A stretch of DNA of 64,000 bases from Nitrosomonas sp. (lineage in GTDB: Bacteria > Pseudomonadota > Gammaproteobacteria > Burkholderiales > Nitrosomonadaceae), in NCBI RefSeq assembly GCF_019752095.1, contig NZ_JAIEMO010000034.1, positions 1 to 64,000 on the forward strand, read 5' to 3'. A model generated the notes under the pieces. It was not told the origin of the DNA. It worked only from the letters and a program-made list of their open reading frames with translations, and did not search any database. A program made the translations under genes and the position numbers. Positions 39,140 through 48,618 of the stretch are shown here, piece after piece. Numbering within the stretch: the first letter of the stretch is position 1; every line of letters begins with the position of its first letter.

Positions 39140-41005
39140 TTAGCGGGTTAGTGTCTGAGTGACAAAAATTTGGCGTGCAACACCGTCATATCTAAGCCAG
39201 TAAGAACAATCGATACGGTCATAGGGGTGAGTTTCGTTTGGCACCACCTCGAATCTCCACGCCTGACCATCCATTCCAGGGTCATTACTTGGAACCAACC
39301 ATTCGGAGGCGACAGCGCCCTCGAATAATTGCGTCAAAGCGTTTTTCAATCGCTTCAAAGCAATCTGCATAGGCAATTGCAATACATCCTTGCCAAGTCT
39401 CGTTACCGCATCGTCAATACTGCTTGCCATGTCAGCCGTTGAAATCAGCTTTCTCAAGCTGTCCTTGACCGGTGCGCTGGTTAATGAATCGCGAAACACG
39501 AACAGACCGCCGCCAGAGAATACTTCCCAGGTTACCGGGTTAATTTTGGCATTGGCCAGGGCATTCAACTCCTGATTGCTGGGCGAATAAGTCTGTACCA
39601 TGCGGGAACGACGGATAGGCCAGTTCTTGTTCGCAACTGGGTAGTTCTTTGGCGCGAACCCTCGTGAGTCTGTTTGAGCATTGCGACCGCACGCATACGC
39701 TATATTCAGTGTAGCGGTACCAAAGTATCCATTCGGGTTTACACCTGCAGGATCGTTTGATTTGACTGGCGCCCAAAAAGCATGGATCAGGTGCGAAGCC
39801 TGGTTTGCCCCAAGATTCAATTGCTCAACAAAGGCAATCGCAGCAGCCGGGTTAAGGTTTCCAGGCACATCGAAACGCAGTTGGCGATTGGTGTCAAACG
39901 ATAACTGAGCAAGCTGCCCTAATAGCGCGGCAGACTGAGAGCCGCCCGATGAAATATAGGTGTAGTTGAATGGCGTGTATTGGAGCTTTTGCCGTGCGGC
40001 CACATAATCATCGTTAGCATAAGCGGTGCCACCTTCAACAAAGCATGTCAAAACAGCCGATTTAGACCATTTTTCAAGACCGCTAGTGTCGTATCCATAG
40101 GCATCTGAACTTGGCTCAACTACCGCACTCGCCCCGGTCACGCCTACCAATACTTCAATCAGATCGGTTTGAGCTGATATCACATCAGGAAGGTATGCGG
40201 AGCCGCCAAAGTCATCCACCGCCTCATCGTCGAGAGAGCCGGTAAATTCATGAATCATCACGCCGGATTTGTCTCTGATACGTAAAGTAATGAAGTCATT
40301 ATCGACCGCAGAGCCGCCGGTTTTCTTCTCATCGGCACGGTATTCAACGATAATTCCATCGTTGAAGCATTCGAGATGCTTCACGGCCATGAAGTAATCA
40401 TCCAACGGCACACCCGAAACGGGCAAGCAAGTTAACGTTGGAGCCGTTGTATATCCGGTTCCGCCCTCAGTGACAGTCACGGAAGTAACAACGCCATCCG
40501 TAAGAACCGGAGTAAGAATCGCTCCGGCACCTGGTCCGCCCACTGTGATGGTTTCCGTTCCATCAAAATCTCTGCCGCCATCAACGACCGTAACGGAAGT
40601 GACTTCACCGGCATTAACAATCGCAGTTAATGTGGCCGCTTTGTTTGATGTTGCGTATACCGGAGTATCGGTTGAGGCGGTTATAACAGCCCATTTTAAT
40701 TGAGCCGCATCAGTTACCAGTCGTTGCACAACCGCCTCATAAGCGCCATTATTAAGCGCTTCAATCACATGCACCCAGGCTTCATTCAAAGCCGAAGTGC
40801 GAATCAAGTCACCCTTACCCAATTTTCTGAGTGCGTTACCGCGATCTACCTTGAAAGGCTTATCTATGCGGCCACGCGCAGAGCGCATCATTATTCCGAA
40901 TAACTGATCCTGATTATCTTGTGACGGAACCTCAGAGTTATCGCGCAGCGGATTAAGCTGCACGCCAGATTCGGAGCCAAGCTGTCTAACGAACGTGGTA
41001 GTCAT
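39140..41005 (-). CDS. Tail sheath protein
   Basis: 621 residues. Sheath C-terminus: R-F-E-V-V-P-N-E-T-H-P-Y-D-R-I, then I-D-C-S-Y-W-L-R-Y-D-G-V-A-R and I-F-V-T-Q. Between about 110 and 200 there is an inserted pair of beta repeats, each with V-T-S-V-T-V-x-(D/E)-G-G, likely an exposed decorated domain. The core ATP-independent contraction machinery of the myovirus tail. Start ATG six bases after the upstream gene. Strong call. Confidence 0.9.
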   Translation of the reverse strand: MTTTFVRQLGSESGVQLNPLRDNSEVPSQDNQDQLFGIMMRSARGRIDKPFKVDRGNALRKLGKGDLIRTSALNEAWVHVIEALNNGAYEAVVQRLVTDAAQLKWAVITASTDTPVYATSNKAATLTAIVNAGEVTSVTVVDGGRDFDGTETITVGGPGAGAILTPVLTDGVVTSVTVTEGGTGYTTAPTLTCLPVSGVPLDDYFMAVKHLECFNDGIIVEYRADEKKTGGSAVDNDFITLRIRDKSGVMIHEFTGSLDDEAVDDFGGSAYLPDVISAQTDLIEVLVGVTGASAVVEPSSDAYGYDTSGLEKWSKSAVLTCFVEGGTAYANDDYVAARQKLQYTPFNYTYISSGGSQSAALLGQLAQLSFDTNRQLRFDVPGNLNPAAAIAFVEQLNLGANQASHLIHAFWAPVKSNDPAGVNPNGYFGTATLNIAYACGRNAQTDSRGFAPKNYPVANKNWPIRRSRMVQTYSPSNQELNALANAKINPVTWEVFSGGGLFVFRDSLTSAPVKDSLRKLISTADMASSIDDAVTRLGKDVLQLPMQIALKRLKNALTQLFEGAVASEWLVPSNDPGMDGQAWRFEVVPNETHPYDRIDCSYWLRYDGVARQIFVTQTLTR

Positions 41006-41011
41006 GGCTCA

Positions 41012-41599
41012 TTAACCTCCGTTTGCTTGCGATTTTGCAGCTTTCTTGTGAGCCGCCTTTTTATGCGGATTCAAGGTTGGCGCAGGTTCGCTTGCTTTTT
41101 GTTTTTCAGTTTCAGCCTCGTCGTCGACTTTTTTATTGTTTTCGTCTTGTTCGTTGCTGACATTTTTTTGATCATGCTCTGGTTCCGGCTCTTGCTCTGG
41201 TTCTGGTTCCTTTTCAGGTTCCTTATCAAGTCCAGGCTGAACTATTGGGTCATTTGGCTTTATGAATAAAGCTCTCTCTACACCCTGAGCATCCACTCTC
41301 TCAAGAGTCATAACAACGTATTGATGCCCATTCAGGACAGCTATTTGCTGCACGCTGCTTGCCATGCGGATGAGCTGATCCAGACTATCCACTAACACTG
41401 TTTTTTCATTCGATCCATCAGAAACGGCAACGCCACGCAGATAAAGCCCACGAACCTCTGACAGGGTAATATCATGTGGCATACGGTTTTTAACCTTCAC
41501 TTTCACCGGGTAATCGCAACCCGAAAAGACCTTGGCTATTAACTCAGCTACCCTTCCCGTGAGGGAAGGAGCGCCAAGTTCGACTTTGCTTATAGTCAT
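41012..41599 (-). CDS. Phage virion-associated protein with E-P-rich tail
   Basis: 195 residues. Residues 1-115 form a folded domain (P-V-K-V-K-V-K-N-R-M-P, Y-V-V-M-T-L-E-R-V). After that comes a disordered acidic E-P/E-Q repeat and a final K-K-A-A-H-K-K-A-A-K basic end. Between the capsid and sheath genes, so possibly a head-decoration or neck protein. No family named. Confidence 0.7.
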   Translation of the reverse strand: MTISKVELGAPSLTGRVAELIAKVFSGCDYPVKVKVKNRMPHDITLSEVRGLYLRGVAVSDGSNEKTVLVDSLDQLIRMASSVQQIAVLNGHQYVVMTLERVDAQGVERALFIKPNDPIVQPGLDKEPEKEPEPEQEPEPEHDQKNVSNEQDENNKKVDDEAETEKQKASEPAPTLNPHKKAAHKKAAKSQANGG

Positions 41600-41645
41600 T
41601 CCTGTACTCCTTTCTCTTATTGCTCGGCTATTGACTGGCTACTGA

Positions 41646-43328
41646 TTAAGGCATATTGGTTATGTTAATCAGTGCGCAACCAAGTGCTGCTTGCTGGAAC
41701 GGGTTAACCGAAGTGAAGTTGCGTGCGTAGAATGCGGCGCCTTGTTTCAGGTCGGCATTCAGTGCCAATGGCAGAACGGTTGGAGGCACAGCATCGCCAA
41801 GAACGAATGGGTTCATCGGAACGCTGGTTGCGCGGCCAAAACCAAGGATTTGTGAAGCGCCGCTTGTCTCAGTAACCACTTTCGGCGTGTAGTACACTTC
41901 GTAGCGACCGAACAGGCGACCCAAGCGAAATATGCAAGGACGTTCTGCGATACCCGATGGCTCGAACACTTCACGCGGCATACCTTGGATGATTGCAGCT
42001 AGGTTTTTGCCCACGTAAATATGGGTTAAGCCGTGATCCATCGTGTCGATTGCCATTTGTTGAGATACCGCACCCAACGCAGAAGCCAGATCGATCATGA
42101 TTTGCGATTTGTTCAATTGCTGTGAACGTGCATCCCAATCGAAGTCAAAGGTAGCCTGGTTGTTTACAGCGATACGCTTGCCTTTTCTCAGAACTTCGTA
42201 ATGACGTTCGTTCGCAAACTGGGTTTGAACAGAAATCACACCTTCACTGTAGGCATCCAGACCCAATTCATTAGCGATTTGAGTGCGACTATCCATCGTT
42301 TGGTAAGTCGTAACTCTCCAGGGCTTTGCATACAATCGGAAAGTATTAACAGCAGTCACGATTGACGGGGTTAATTCAGGCGCACGCTCAAAATCGATAA
42401 AACCCTCAACAACAACCGGAATGGTGTCTGGAAGTTTGGGGGTGGTGGTCAGAGCATAAACGCCGGTATCAGTATTGATTGTTCCACCAATGGCATAGTC
42501 AGTTCCAGCCACGTTAATCGTGCCGCTTACAGCAGAAGCGCCGGTGCCAGATGAATCAACTTCTTTTGCAGCAGGGATACCATTCACATAAACAATTGAG
42601 CGACCGCGCAACAATTTGACGGTAGAGCCGCCAGCGCAGGTGTCATCAGTGTCCTGGATCGTGGTCAGTGCGCCAGTAACAGCACCGGTGCCAGAATCAG
42701 GCAAGCTGCTATTAATGCGCGATGATGTGACATAAGAGTCACCTGAGTTGATACCATCCAGCGAACCGCCCTCAGAGTAACGTCCAAAGGTATCGCCAGC
42801 ACGGTGAGACATAATCGCCAGAATGCCTTCGTTGGATCCGATATCTGCTGGCAGATAGTGAGCAAAGGGAATCGCATCGCCCATCGCTGACAGAATAGCA
42901 ACAACAGCGCGGTTAGGTTGCAATGAGATTTGATCGTGATGGTTTGAATCCGCTGAATCGAGTGTGGGTAACTTATGTTGTCTGCGCACGGTGTCGGTCG
43001 TAGCGTAAGCGGAATGAATCGCTTGCTCAATCACGTCAGCAGGTGCCTCGATCCCATGCTGCGATTCGTACACGCTAACACTATCAAGCAAAGCCTTGGT
43101 AATGCGTGCTGAATCCTTGCTGTCCACGCTATCCAAAAGAACTTGCAGCTTTTCCGGGATCTTTGTGCCGGTATTCTGGTTGCTTGCGGTATCGATAAAA
43201 TCCATCGCAGCAGCGGAATCGAAAGTACCGGACTTAACGGCATTATCTTTGAGATTATCAATAAACACTGCCACTTCTGCAGTCTTATTGTTCAGGTATT
43301 CTTGATGGATATGCTTGATGGTGGTCAT
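41646..43328 (-). CDS. Major capsid protein
   Basis: About 560 residues from the ATG at 43328 (AGAGGA upstream; an in-frame GTG at 43355 is less likely). The first 130 are charged and helical, like a cleavable scaffolding prodomain. The remainder fits an HK97-type capsid with an inserted domain around 200-300 and a conserved-looking C-terminus (A-F-Y-A-R-N-F-T-S-V-N-P-F-Q). The prohead protease a few kb away would remove the prodomain. The gene has its own promoter motif and a long leader. Confidence 0.8.
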   Translation of the reverse strand: MTTIKHIHQEYLNNKTAEVAVFIDNLKDNAVKSGTFDSAAAMDFIDTASNQNTGTKIPEKLQVLLDSVDSKDSARITKALLDSVSVYESQHGIEAPADVIEQAIHSAYATTDTVRRQHKLPTLDSADSNHHDQISLQPNRAVVAILSAMGDAIPFAHYLPADIGSNEGILAIMSHRAGDTFGRYSEGGSLDGINSGDSYVTSSRINSSLPDSGTGAVTGALTTIQDTDDTCAGGSTVKLLRGRSIVYVNGIPAAKEVDSSGTGASAVSGTINVAGTDYAIGGTINTDTGVYALTTTPKLPDTIPVVVEGFIDFERAPELTPSIVTAVNTFRLYAKPWRVTTYQTMDSRTQIANELGLDAYSEGVISVQTQFANERHYEVLRKGKRIAVNNQATFDFDWDARSQQLNKSQIMIDLASALGAVSQQMAIDTMDHGLTHIYVGKNLAAIIQGMPREVFEPSGIAERPCIFRLGRLFGRYEVYYTPKVVTETSGASQILGFGRATSVPMNPFVLGDAVPPTVLPLALNADLKQGAAFYARNFTSVNPFQQAALGCALINITNMP

Positions 43329-43715
43329 TGTCTTTGGTCCTCTGGTTTTGTTCACACACCCGGACTAAAGACCGGGCAACTATTCCCGGAATCAATGCGC
43401 CAAACGTGCACTGACACCGATAGAAGCCCGTATTTTGAGAGTCTAAAAATTGTTAAAACGTGGGATTTTCCGGTTTTAACTGGAAAGGCTTACTTCGCTG
43501 CTGTCTTGAGCGAAAATATGTCCCGTAAGAAGGTAATTATGCAGTTATTTGAAACGGTTTACCTTTATCACGATATTTTCTTAGGGTAAGTAAAAGATCT
43601 TTCCTATCAAAATTTAAGAAAACGCCTACTATTTTTGCGACCCACTAAATCCGTAATATTAAGATGATGAATTTTTCTCATCGTATTATTTATATGATTT
43701 ATTTTAAGAGAATAC
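43329..43715. other. Intergenic region between capsid gene and plus-strand cargo
   Basis: It contains the CGGAAAA motif facing the capsid gene. From about 43580 onwards it is AT-rich and presumably drives the plus-strand cargo block. No RNA element was seen. Confidence 0.6.
43466..43472 (-). promoter_or_regulatory. CGGAAAA phage promoter motif (major capsid gene)
   Basis: The minus strand reads ACCGGAAAATC, about 138 bases before the capsid gene start, in gene orientation. A TAGACT box lies about 20 bases further. The leader is longer than for the other operons. Confidence 0.4.
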
Positions 43716-44063
43716 ATGAAAAAAATTAATAAAGATGAAGATGGTGTTCACAGTTTAAATCTGAGTCAGACCGAAATTATTACGCTTGTATCCGGATATA
43801 TTCCTTATATTGTTTGTGAAGAAGAACCGGAAATTCCTGAGGGTGAATTTCTGTGGATTAAATATGTACCCGCCGAAAATGACATTATCCCTCCTGTTAT
43901 TGACCCGTTCCCATGCCGGATACTCTCGTACGGATGTTTTGCAAACCTTCTTCACATTCTTACGCTTTCCCCTGTTGAGTTTGATTTGGGTTTCAGGAAT
44001 ATGATCGAAGAATTCAAAGAAAATATAAAAAAGGAAGATAAGTACGTTCGTTTCATCATTTAA
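43716..44063 (+). CDS. Small cargo protein, unknown
   Basis: 115 residues, acidic (C-E-E-E-P-E-I-P-E-G), with aromatic and proline residues in the middle. No membrane segment or catalytic motif. AT-rich and transcribed opposite to the capsid operon. First gene of a four-gene plus-strand block. Function not recognised. Confidence 0.6.
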   Translation: MKKINKDEDGVHSLNLSQTEIITLVSGYIPYIVCEEEPEIPEGEFLWIKYVPAENDIIPPVIDPFPCRILSYGCFANLLHILTLSPVEFDLGFRNMIEEFKENIKKEDKYVRFII

Positions 44064-44222
44064 TTGTCACATGCAATCTAATTAATAAGCCGGAACATAC
44101 TTTTACAATCATTGTAGAGGTCGTAGACCGACACTAGAGACATACATGCTTATGTTTTATAGCGATATCTTCGTTTTCTAAAGTTTAATTTAATTACGCT
44201 GGATTTGACAAGGAATTTTATT

Positions 44223-44654
44223 ATGTTAGCAAGTGATTTAATGAGTACAAAGCTTCTTACCATTGGATTAGAAGACAAACTATCTGTAGTTAAGGAAATA
44301 TTTGAAAAAGTGAATATTCACCACTTAGTGGTGATCGAATTAGGAAAAGTTTTTGGAGTTGTCTCAGATCTGGATTTGTTTAAGGCGTTGAGTCCAAATA
44401 TTGGAAAAATGACAGAGACACTTAGGGATGCCGCAACATTAAATAAACGTGTTTACCATATTGTTAGTCGTAATCCTGTCGTACTCCAAACAACTGCAAC
44501 AATTGATGAAGTGATCCAGGTATTTAATACGCATAGTTTTTCATGTATTCCAATCGTTGATCACGACATGAAGCCCCGTGGAATTATTACTCTCAGAGAT
44601 ATCATTAAAGCTCTAGCCGAAAGAAAACTAAAGCTTTATATGAACAGCCATTAA
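44223..44654 (+). CDS. Two-CBS-domain protein
   Basis: 143 residues from the ATG at 44223 (AAGGA upstream); an in-frame TTG at 44205 is less likely. Two CBS motifs: M-S-T-K-L-L-T-I ... H-H-L-V-V-I-E and S-R-N-P-V-V-L-Q-T ... I-P-I-V-D, ending R-G-I-I-T-L-R-D-I. CBS pairs bind adenosine nucleotides and act as energy sensors. As a free-standing protein it resembles AcuB-type regulators. It ends directly at the next ATG. Confidence 0.88.
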   Translation: MLASDLMSTKLLTIGLEDKLSVVKEIFEKVNIHHLVVIELGKVFGVVSDLDLFKALSPNIGKMTETLRDAATLNKRVYHIVSRNPVVLQTTATIDEVIQVFNTHSFSCIPIVDHDMKPRGIITLRDIIKALAERKLKLYMNSH

Positions 44655-45212
44655 ATGAATATAACCTTAAATAATCTGCAATGGGTTAACTATATTGAAT
44701 CTCTACAAGGAGATGACAATCAATCATCACTCTACTCAGAGTGGCGCATTTTTTCTCGTTTTGAAATGCTAGAGAATGGCATACAGCAATTCAAATTTTT
44801 AGGAGGCGAAAAACCAAAAGAATTAATATTTGAATTAAATTTAATGTCTGCCCATAGACACTCGAACGAAATTAAAAAGCATAGATTAGAGAATTCAGCG
44901 GGGGCTTTAGTTTGCTTGGGTGATAAATACAGTAATAATTTTATTGTTAGCGGAATTATAGTCCTCAGGGAGGAAGTCTATGATGAAGTGATTTTGTCCA
45001 CCAGGTCATCGACCTCTTTAGATTCACAACTTATTTTGAGTTTAAACGGCTTGGAACCCCCGAAAGCAGGTAATACCATTCCTATCTGGAATAATGTTAA
45101 AAACAAGAAATTGAGAATTACACATGTGCAGACTAACTTTCATTATGGACACCCTCATTTACCTGATTATTCTACCCATCGCCATTTGGGAGCTTGGCTC
45201 AAATCGATATAG
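44655..45212 (+). CDS. Unknown protein after the CBS gene
   Basis: 185 residues, start codon directly after the CBS protein stop (TAAATG), so translation is coupled. Beta-rich N-terminal half and a C-terminal histidine-containing motif, H-Y-G-H-P-H-L-P-D-Y. No family recognised. AT-rich cargo. Confidence 0.65.
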   Translation: MNITLNNLQWVNYIESLQGDDNQSSLYSEWRIFSRFEMLENGIQQFKFLGGEKPKELIFELNLMSAHRHSNEIKKHRLENSAGALVCLGDKYSNNFIVSGIIVLREEVYDEVILSTRSSTSLDSQLILSLNGLEPPKAGNTIPIWNNVKNKKLRITHVQTNFHYGHPHLPDYSTHRHLGAWLKSI

Positions 45213-45363
45213 CCTTTTATTAAAGAATAACTGAAACATTTTTATTATTTCAAATTATCTATAAATCAATAAATTTTTCAATAGTACACCTACTTCCAGA
45301 CTGGTTTATTTTTCTTTTTTTTGTCGCAAATAACTGTTTATTTTTATCAGACACTTTCAAAAA

Positions 45364-45918
45364 ATGGATACTTTTACAATTCTGCCCAAAGCTTTTGTTC
45401 ATATTGAGCCCAAGCAATTATTGCTGATTTATATTGGTTTCTTATTATTCTTGTTCACTATCTCTGCCTTTTTGCTGAGACATAGGAGAAAATTAGAAAT
45501 TTTCAAGTATAAAACGCTTGGAAAATTGCTTTCGGATGCAGAGCATTCTTTCTACCTTGTTTTAAGACAAGCTTTATTGAATGAAAAATATGAAATATTT
45601 GTGAAAGTTCGCATTGCTGACGTTCTTTTACCAGAGAATGATTTAAATCGAGGGAATTGGAAAAGTGCATTCAACAAGATATCGTCAAAGCATTTTGATT
45701 ATGTTCTTTGCGATAAAAATACCCTTTCAGTAGTTGCAGTTATTGAATTAGATGATAAAAGCCATGATCAAGTCGTAACACGTGCTCGAGATATTTTTAT
45801 AGAGAAAGTTTGTGAAACTGCTGGCTTAAAACTACTGCACTTCCCATACAGAGCTAATTATCATATTCAGTCAGTGCGCGATAAAATCATCAGTTCCCTT
45901 AGTCCCCCAACAATTTAA
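45364..45918 (+). CDS. DUF2726 protein with N-terminal membrane anchor
   Basis: 184 residues. One membrane helix at 18-38 (L-L-L-I-Y-I-G-F-L-L-F-L-F), then the DUF2726 core: L-S-D-A-E-H-S-F-Y, V-K-V-R-I-A-D-V-L, F-D-Y-V-L-C-D, V-A-V-I-E-L-D-D-K-S-H and R-D-I-F-I-E. The D...E-L-D-D pattern fits a PD-(D/E)xK-like nuclease fold. Located next to capsid and neck genes as cargo; a membrane-tethered nuclease would fit DNA-entry defence, but that is inference. Confidence 0.82.
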   Translation: MDTFTILPKAFVHIEPKQLLLIYIGFLLFLFTISAFLLRHRRKLEIFKYKTLGKLLSDAEHSFYLVLRQALLNEKYEIFVKVRIADVLLPENDLNRGNWKSAFNKISSKHFDYVLCDKNTLSVVAVIELDDKSHDQVVTRARDIFIEKVCETAGLKLLHFPYRANYHIQSVRDKIISSLSPPTI

Positions 45919-45922
45919 CAAA

Positions 45923-46405
45923 TCAAATATCCAGATCACCACGGCGATTAGCTACATAGCGCATGGCAAACGGCGGAATATTGATTACCGTCTCGATATC
46001 AACAATCTCAAAAGCCAGCTTCACATCATCAGAAATGACCAGGTACGCGATATCGCGCTTTTTGATAGTGAAATAGCCGGGCATGCCGGAAGGCTCCTCC
46101 GGCTCGATCAGAAAGCGGAACTCACCGGCAAAACCATTATTAGCATCCTGCCTGTCCATCATTGATGAGGCCATGAATGTTTCAGCCTGTAGCGCATATC
46201 CCACGCCAATTGATTCGAAAGTCACGTCCTCTTCATCATCGGCACTCATCACCCCAATGCCGCCCAGGGTAGGCAATCCGCCTGATACACCATCGCCCAC
46301 GCGGTTCACGGTCTTTCTGAAAATCTGGCATTCCCATGTATTAGGATGGTTGATTACGATGTTACGTGTCATTCGAGTTACCGCGCCTGGTACATTATTA
46401 AGCAT
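45923..46405 (-). CDS. Phage head-tail or neck protein, unknown
   Basis: 160 residues, last of the protease-headed minus-strand operon. Mixed beta structure with F-R-F-L-I-E-P-E-E-P and Y-F-T-I-K-K-R-D-I-A-Y. Two bases separate it from the upstream gene. Probably a neck or tail-completion protein by position. Confidence 0.65.
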   Translation of the reverse strand: MLNNVPGAVTRMTRNIVINHPNTWECQIFRKTVNRVGDGVSGGLPTLGGIGVMSADDEEDVTFESIGVGYALQAETFMASSMMDRQDANNGFAGEFRFLIEPEEPSGMPGYFTIKKRDIAYLVISDDVKLAFEIVDIETVINIPPFAMRYVANRRGDLDI

Positions 46406-46407
46406 GA

Positions 46408-47511
46408 CTAACTACCTCCTAGTTTTGCGGCAATCTGTTTGTCTGTCATATTGAATTTACGCAGCACCGCCAAGTCTGACGCTGATAGCTGACCTGATGC
46501 CAGAGCCGCTTCAATTTTTCTTGTGGCAACCGGCTTCCTGACAATTCTCTTGACCTTCTTCGCTGCATCGTGAATGGCCTTCTTTTCCCTTGCTTTTGTG
46601 CGCTCCGCCGCACGCTGCTGGCTTGTTTTGATGCGCGTAGCACTAGCCTTTTGTTTGTCGATTTCCGCTTGCCGGGCAGTGTGTTTGGCCGTGTTATCAG
46701 CCGAAGCGTGCAACTTCTCCATATGTTTAGCAAGAAAGTTGAGCACATTGCCCGATGATTCCACCTCGGCCATGATGCGCAACACGTGCTTGCACGCCAC
46801 GCCTTTAAGATTCGGGTTCCTGATCTTGGGAAACCCCATTTCTTTGCGGCCAGCATTGAAGTTTCCTATCGTGCTGATATAACGGAACCAATAACGATGG
46901 CGACCACAATCACAATCGAAGGCTAGTTTCTGCTTTCTCAGCCAATTAGCCACTTGCTTAGGTGTTTTGCTATCCCTAACCTTGGATGACATCAATCGAT
47001 TAGCGGCTTCTGAGAATGCATTGAATCTGACCGTAACATGGTGCCTGTTCACGTCAGAATCAGGACCGGCGTTGGTAATGAATCTGATCTGCCCGTTCAT
47101 GGCTGAAGCCGGTACCGCCATTGTTATTTGTTTCTTAGCGCGATCCAGATCGGTTTCCGGGGTAAATCCCGGCATTGGTCGTGATGCAGATAAATCGATC
47201 ACCTGGCGTGCGGTTATTCCATCGCCGTTGAAGTTTCTTTGTGCCAGCTTCATGTTGTGACGGAATTGCGCAAGGTCGCTGGTCGTTATGGGCCTGGTCT
47301 TGCCGCCCATAGTCGTCATCAGCACGCGGCTTGCGTCCCATTCACCCTGGACTTCATTTTTTGTGAGGATGATTGATCGGGGCGACTTTTCAGCCGCTTC
47401 GCGTTCCCGCAAATCTTCCTGGGCCCGGCCTTTTGCCTCACCGACATGACCTTTCAGCTTGCCGATATTGCCGATACTGGCTTTTATTCTTCCGAGTATT
47501 AAATTAGCCAT
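46408..47511 (-). CDS. Phage protein with SWIM-like zinc motif
   Basis: 367 residues. Residues near 197-240 show C-D-C-G-R-H-R-Y-W followed by G-V-A-C-K-H-V-L, a C-x-C-xn-C-x-H arrangement like a SWIM zinc finger. The C-terminal 100 residues are lysine/arginine-rich helices. Such a protein probably binds DNA; a similar zinc motif is found in proteins of large phages, but I cannot place it in a named family. Three-gene spacing is tight, which points to a structural or packaging role. Confidence 0.65.
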   Translation of the reverse strand: MANLILGRIKASIGNIGKLKGHVGEAKGRAQEDLREREAAEKSPRSIILTKNEVQGEWDASRVLMTTMGGKTRPITTSDLAQFRHNMKLAQRNFNGDGITARQVIDLSASRPMPGFTPETDLDRAKKQITMAVPASAMNGQIRFITNAGPDSDVNRHHVTVRFNAFSEAANRLMSSKVRDSKTPKQVANWLRKQKLAFDCDCGRHRYWFRYISTIGNFNAGRKEMGFPKIRNPNLKGVACKHVLRIMAEVESSGNVLNFLAKHMEKLHASADNTAKHTARQAEIDKQKASATRIKTSQQRAAERTKAREKKAIHDAAKKVKRIVRKPVATRKIEAALASGQLSASDLAVLRKFNMTDKQIAAKLGGS

Positions 47512-47517
47512 GCGGTT

Positions 47518-47850
47518 TTATTCCGCCCAGGTAGGCGAAAAGTTCTCTCTGTAACTTCCGATGGACTCAAACCCGGTTCGGCGCTTAATGGCGTACAGTT
47601 GACCTTCGGTTGGCAGAATGATGCGCTTTTGTGGTAATGCCTGGTCGATTATATCCAGACCTGCAGCGGCCATGACCGCAAGATACTCATCACGGCGACC
47701 ATAAACGCGCTGAGATACCAGGGAAAGATCGTAGGCTTCATCAGGCTTTGTTTCGTAGAAGATGGCCGTTTCCCACGGCCTGGTTTTATCAGCAAATGTC
47801 CTGACTTCCTTATAGAAATCCTTGGCGGCAACAGAATTATTATCAATCAT
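47518..47850 (-). CDS. Baseplate wedge/LysM-like protein (gp53/gpX-like)
   Basis: 110 residues. The segment Y-D-L-S-L-V-S-Q-R-V-Y-G-R-R-D-E-Y, then I-I-L-P-T-E-G-Q-L, has the LysM-like pattern of T4 gp53 and P2 gpX baseplate proteins: a helix-start Y-D-L-S, Y-G, and a final I-x-L-P. Its C-terminus is arginine-rich. In the head/tail operon with neck proteins. Reasonable but not decisive. Confidence 0.6.
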   Translation of the reverse strand: MIDNNSVAAKDFYKEVRTFADKTRPWETAIFYETKPDEAYDLSLVSQRVYGRRDEYLAVMAAAGLDIIDQALPQKRIILPTEGQLYAIKRRTGFESIGSYRENFSPTWAE

Positions 47851-47858
47851 TGGCAGCC

Positions 47859-48347
47859 CTAAATAGTGATCACCTGGCCGCGCGATAAAGCCAGCAATTG
47901 CTCAGACATATTCAAGGTACTTTCTATGGTTGCGGCTCTTGTCGCATACAGGCATGTGGCCAGCGCGGCAATCTGGCCGCTCGTCACCCCGTCTGCAACG
48001 CGAAACACCGGGCCGGAATTATCAATTCCGTCCTTCTCAATCGACGGCTCAGGATTTGCGCGTGCGGCGCGGTCAGAGATCACCAAGCGAGAACTTTTAC
48101 CATCTGAGGCGATACCGGACTTTAACGAATAAAACGCGGATATCGCCTGTTTGAGCTCAAGATCCTCGAATAGACTATCGCGCGGTATATCGGGGTCGTT
48201 GGTTAAAACAATACAACCATCGCGGCGTTCGGTTCTGTAATCTGCTTCTGCGGCTATAACAAGAATATTTGTTTCGATATCCATGGCTGAAAACAGCGTA
48301 CATGCGCGGCCCCCATAGCCCGAGAACGTAGCCTGAATCTGGATCAT
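47859..48347 (-). CDS. Phage structural protein, unknown
   Basis: 162 residues. N-terminal beta region (I-Q-I-Q-A-T-F-S-G-Y-G-G) and a C-terminal helix. It overlaps the upstream membrane-protein gene by 4 bases (ATGA). Family not recognised. Confidence 0.65.
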   Translation of the reverse strand: MIQIQATFSGYGGRACTLFSAMDIETNILVIAAEADYRTERRDGCIVLTNDPDIPRDSLFEDLELKQAISAFYSLKSGIASDGKSSRLVISDRAARANPEPSIEKDGIDNSGPVFRVADGVTSGQIAALATCLYATRAATIESTLNMSEQLLALSRGQVITI

Positions 48348-48616
48348 TTATGCCTTCTGAATAAATCACCTACCGGCATTAGCCATACCGGCCATGAAAG
48401 CACCATACAGATCAGGTTGTACGGCCAGAAGGCGATAATCGTCATGACAACAACGCCTAGATTACTGGCGATATCCGCCTTCTCATCTGGATCTTTGAAA
48501 CCATAGTGTAGTACTCCCGCCAGGAATATCAGACCAAAGAGAAAATAGTAGGTAGCAATTTCTGAGATTAAATCCCAGTCAATTTCATATAAGATATTCA
48601 TCGTTGAGTCATCCAT
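48344..48616 (-). CDS. Small membrane protein in the head/tail operon
   Basis: 90 residues with two to three membrane helices: 21-38 (Y-Y-F-L-F-G-L-I-F-L-A-G-V), 52-66 (L-G-V-V-V-M-T-I-I-A-F) and 68-82. Embedded in a virion operon, so possibly a cargo or superinfection-type membrane protein, or a helper for DNA entry. Function unknown. Confidence 0.6.
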   Translation of the reverse strand: MDDSTMNILYEIDWDLISEIATYYFLFGLIFLAGVLHYGFKDPDEKADIASNLGVVVMTIIAFWPYNLICMVLSWPVWLMPVGDLFRRHK

Positions 48617-48618
48617 AA

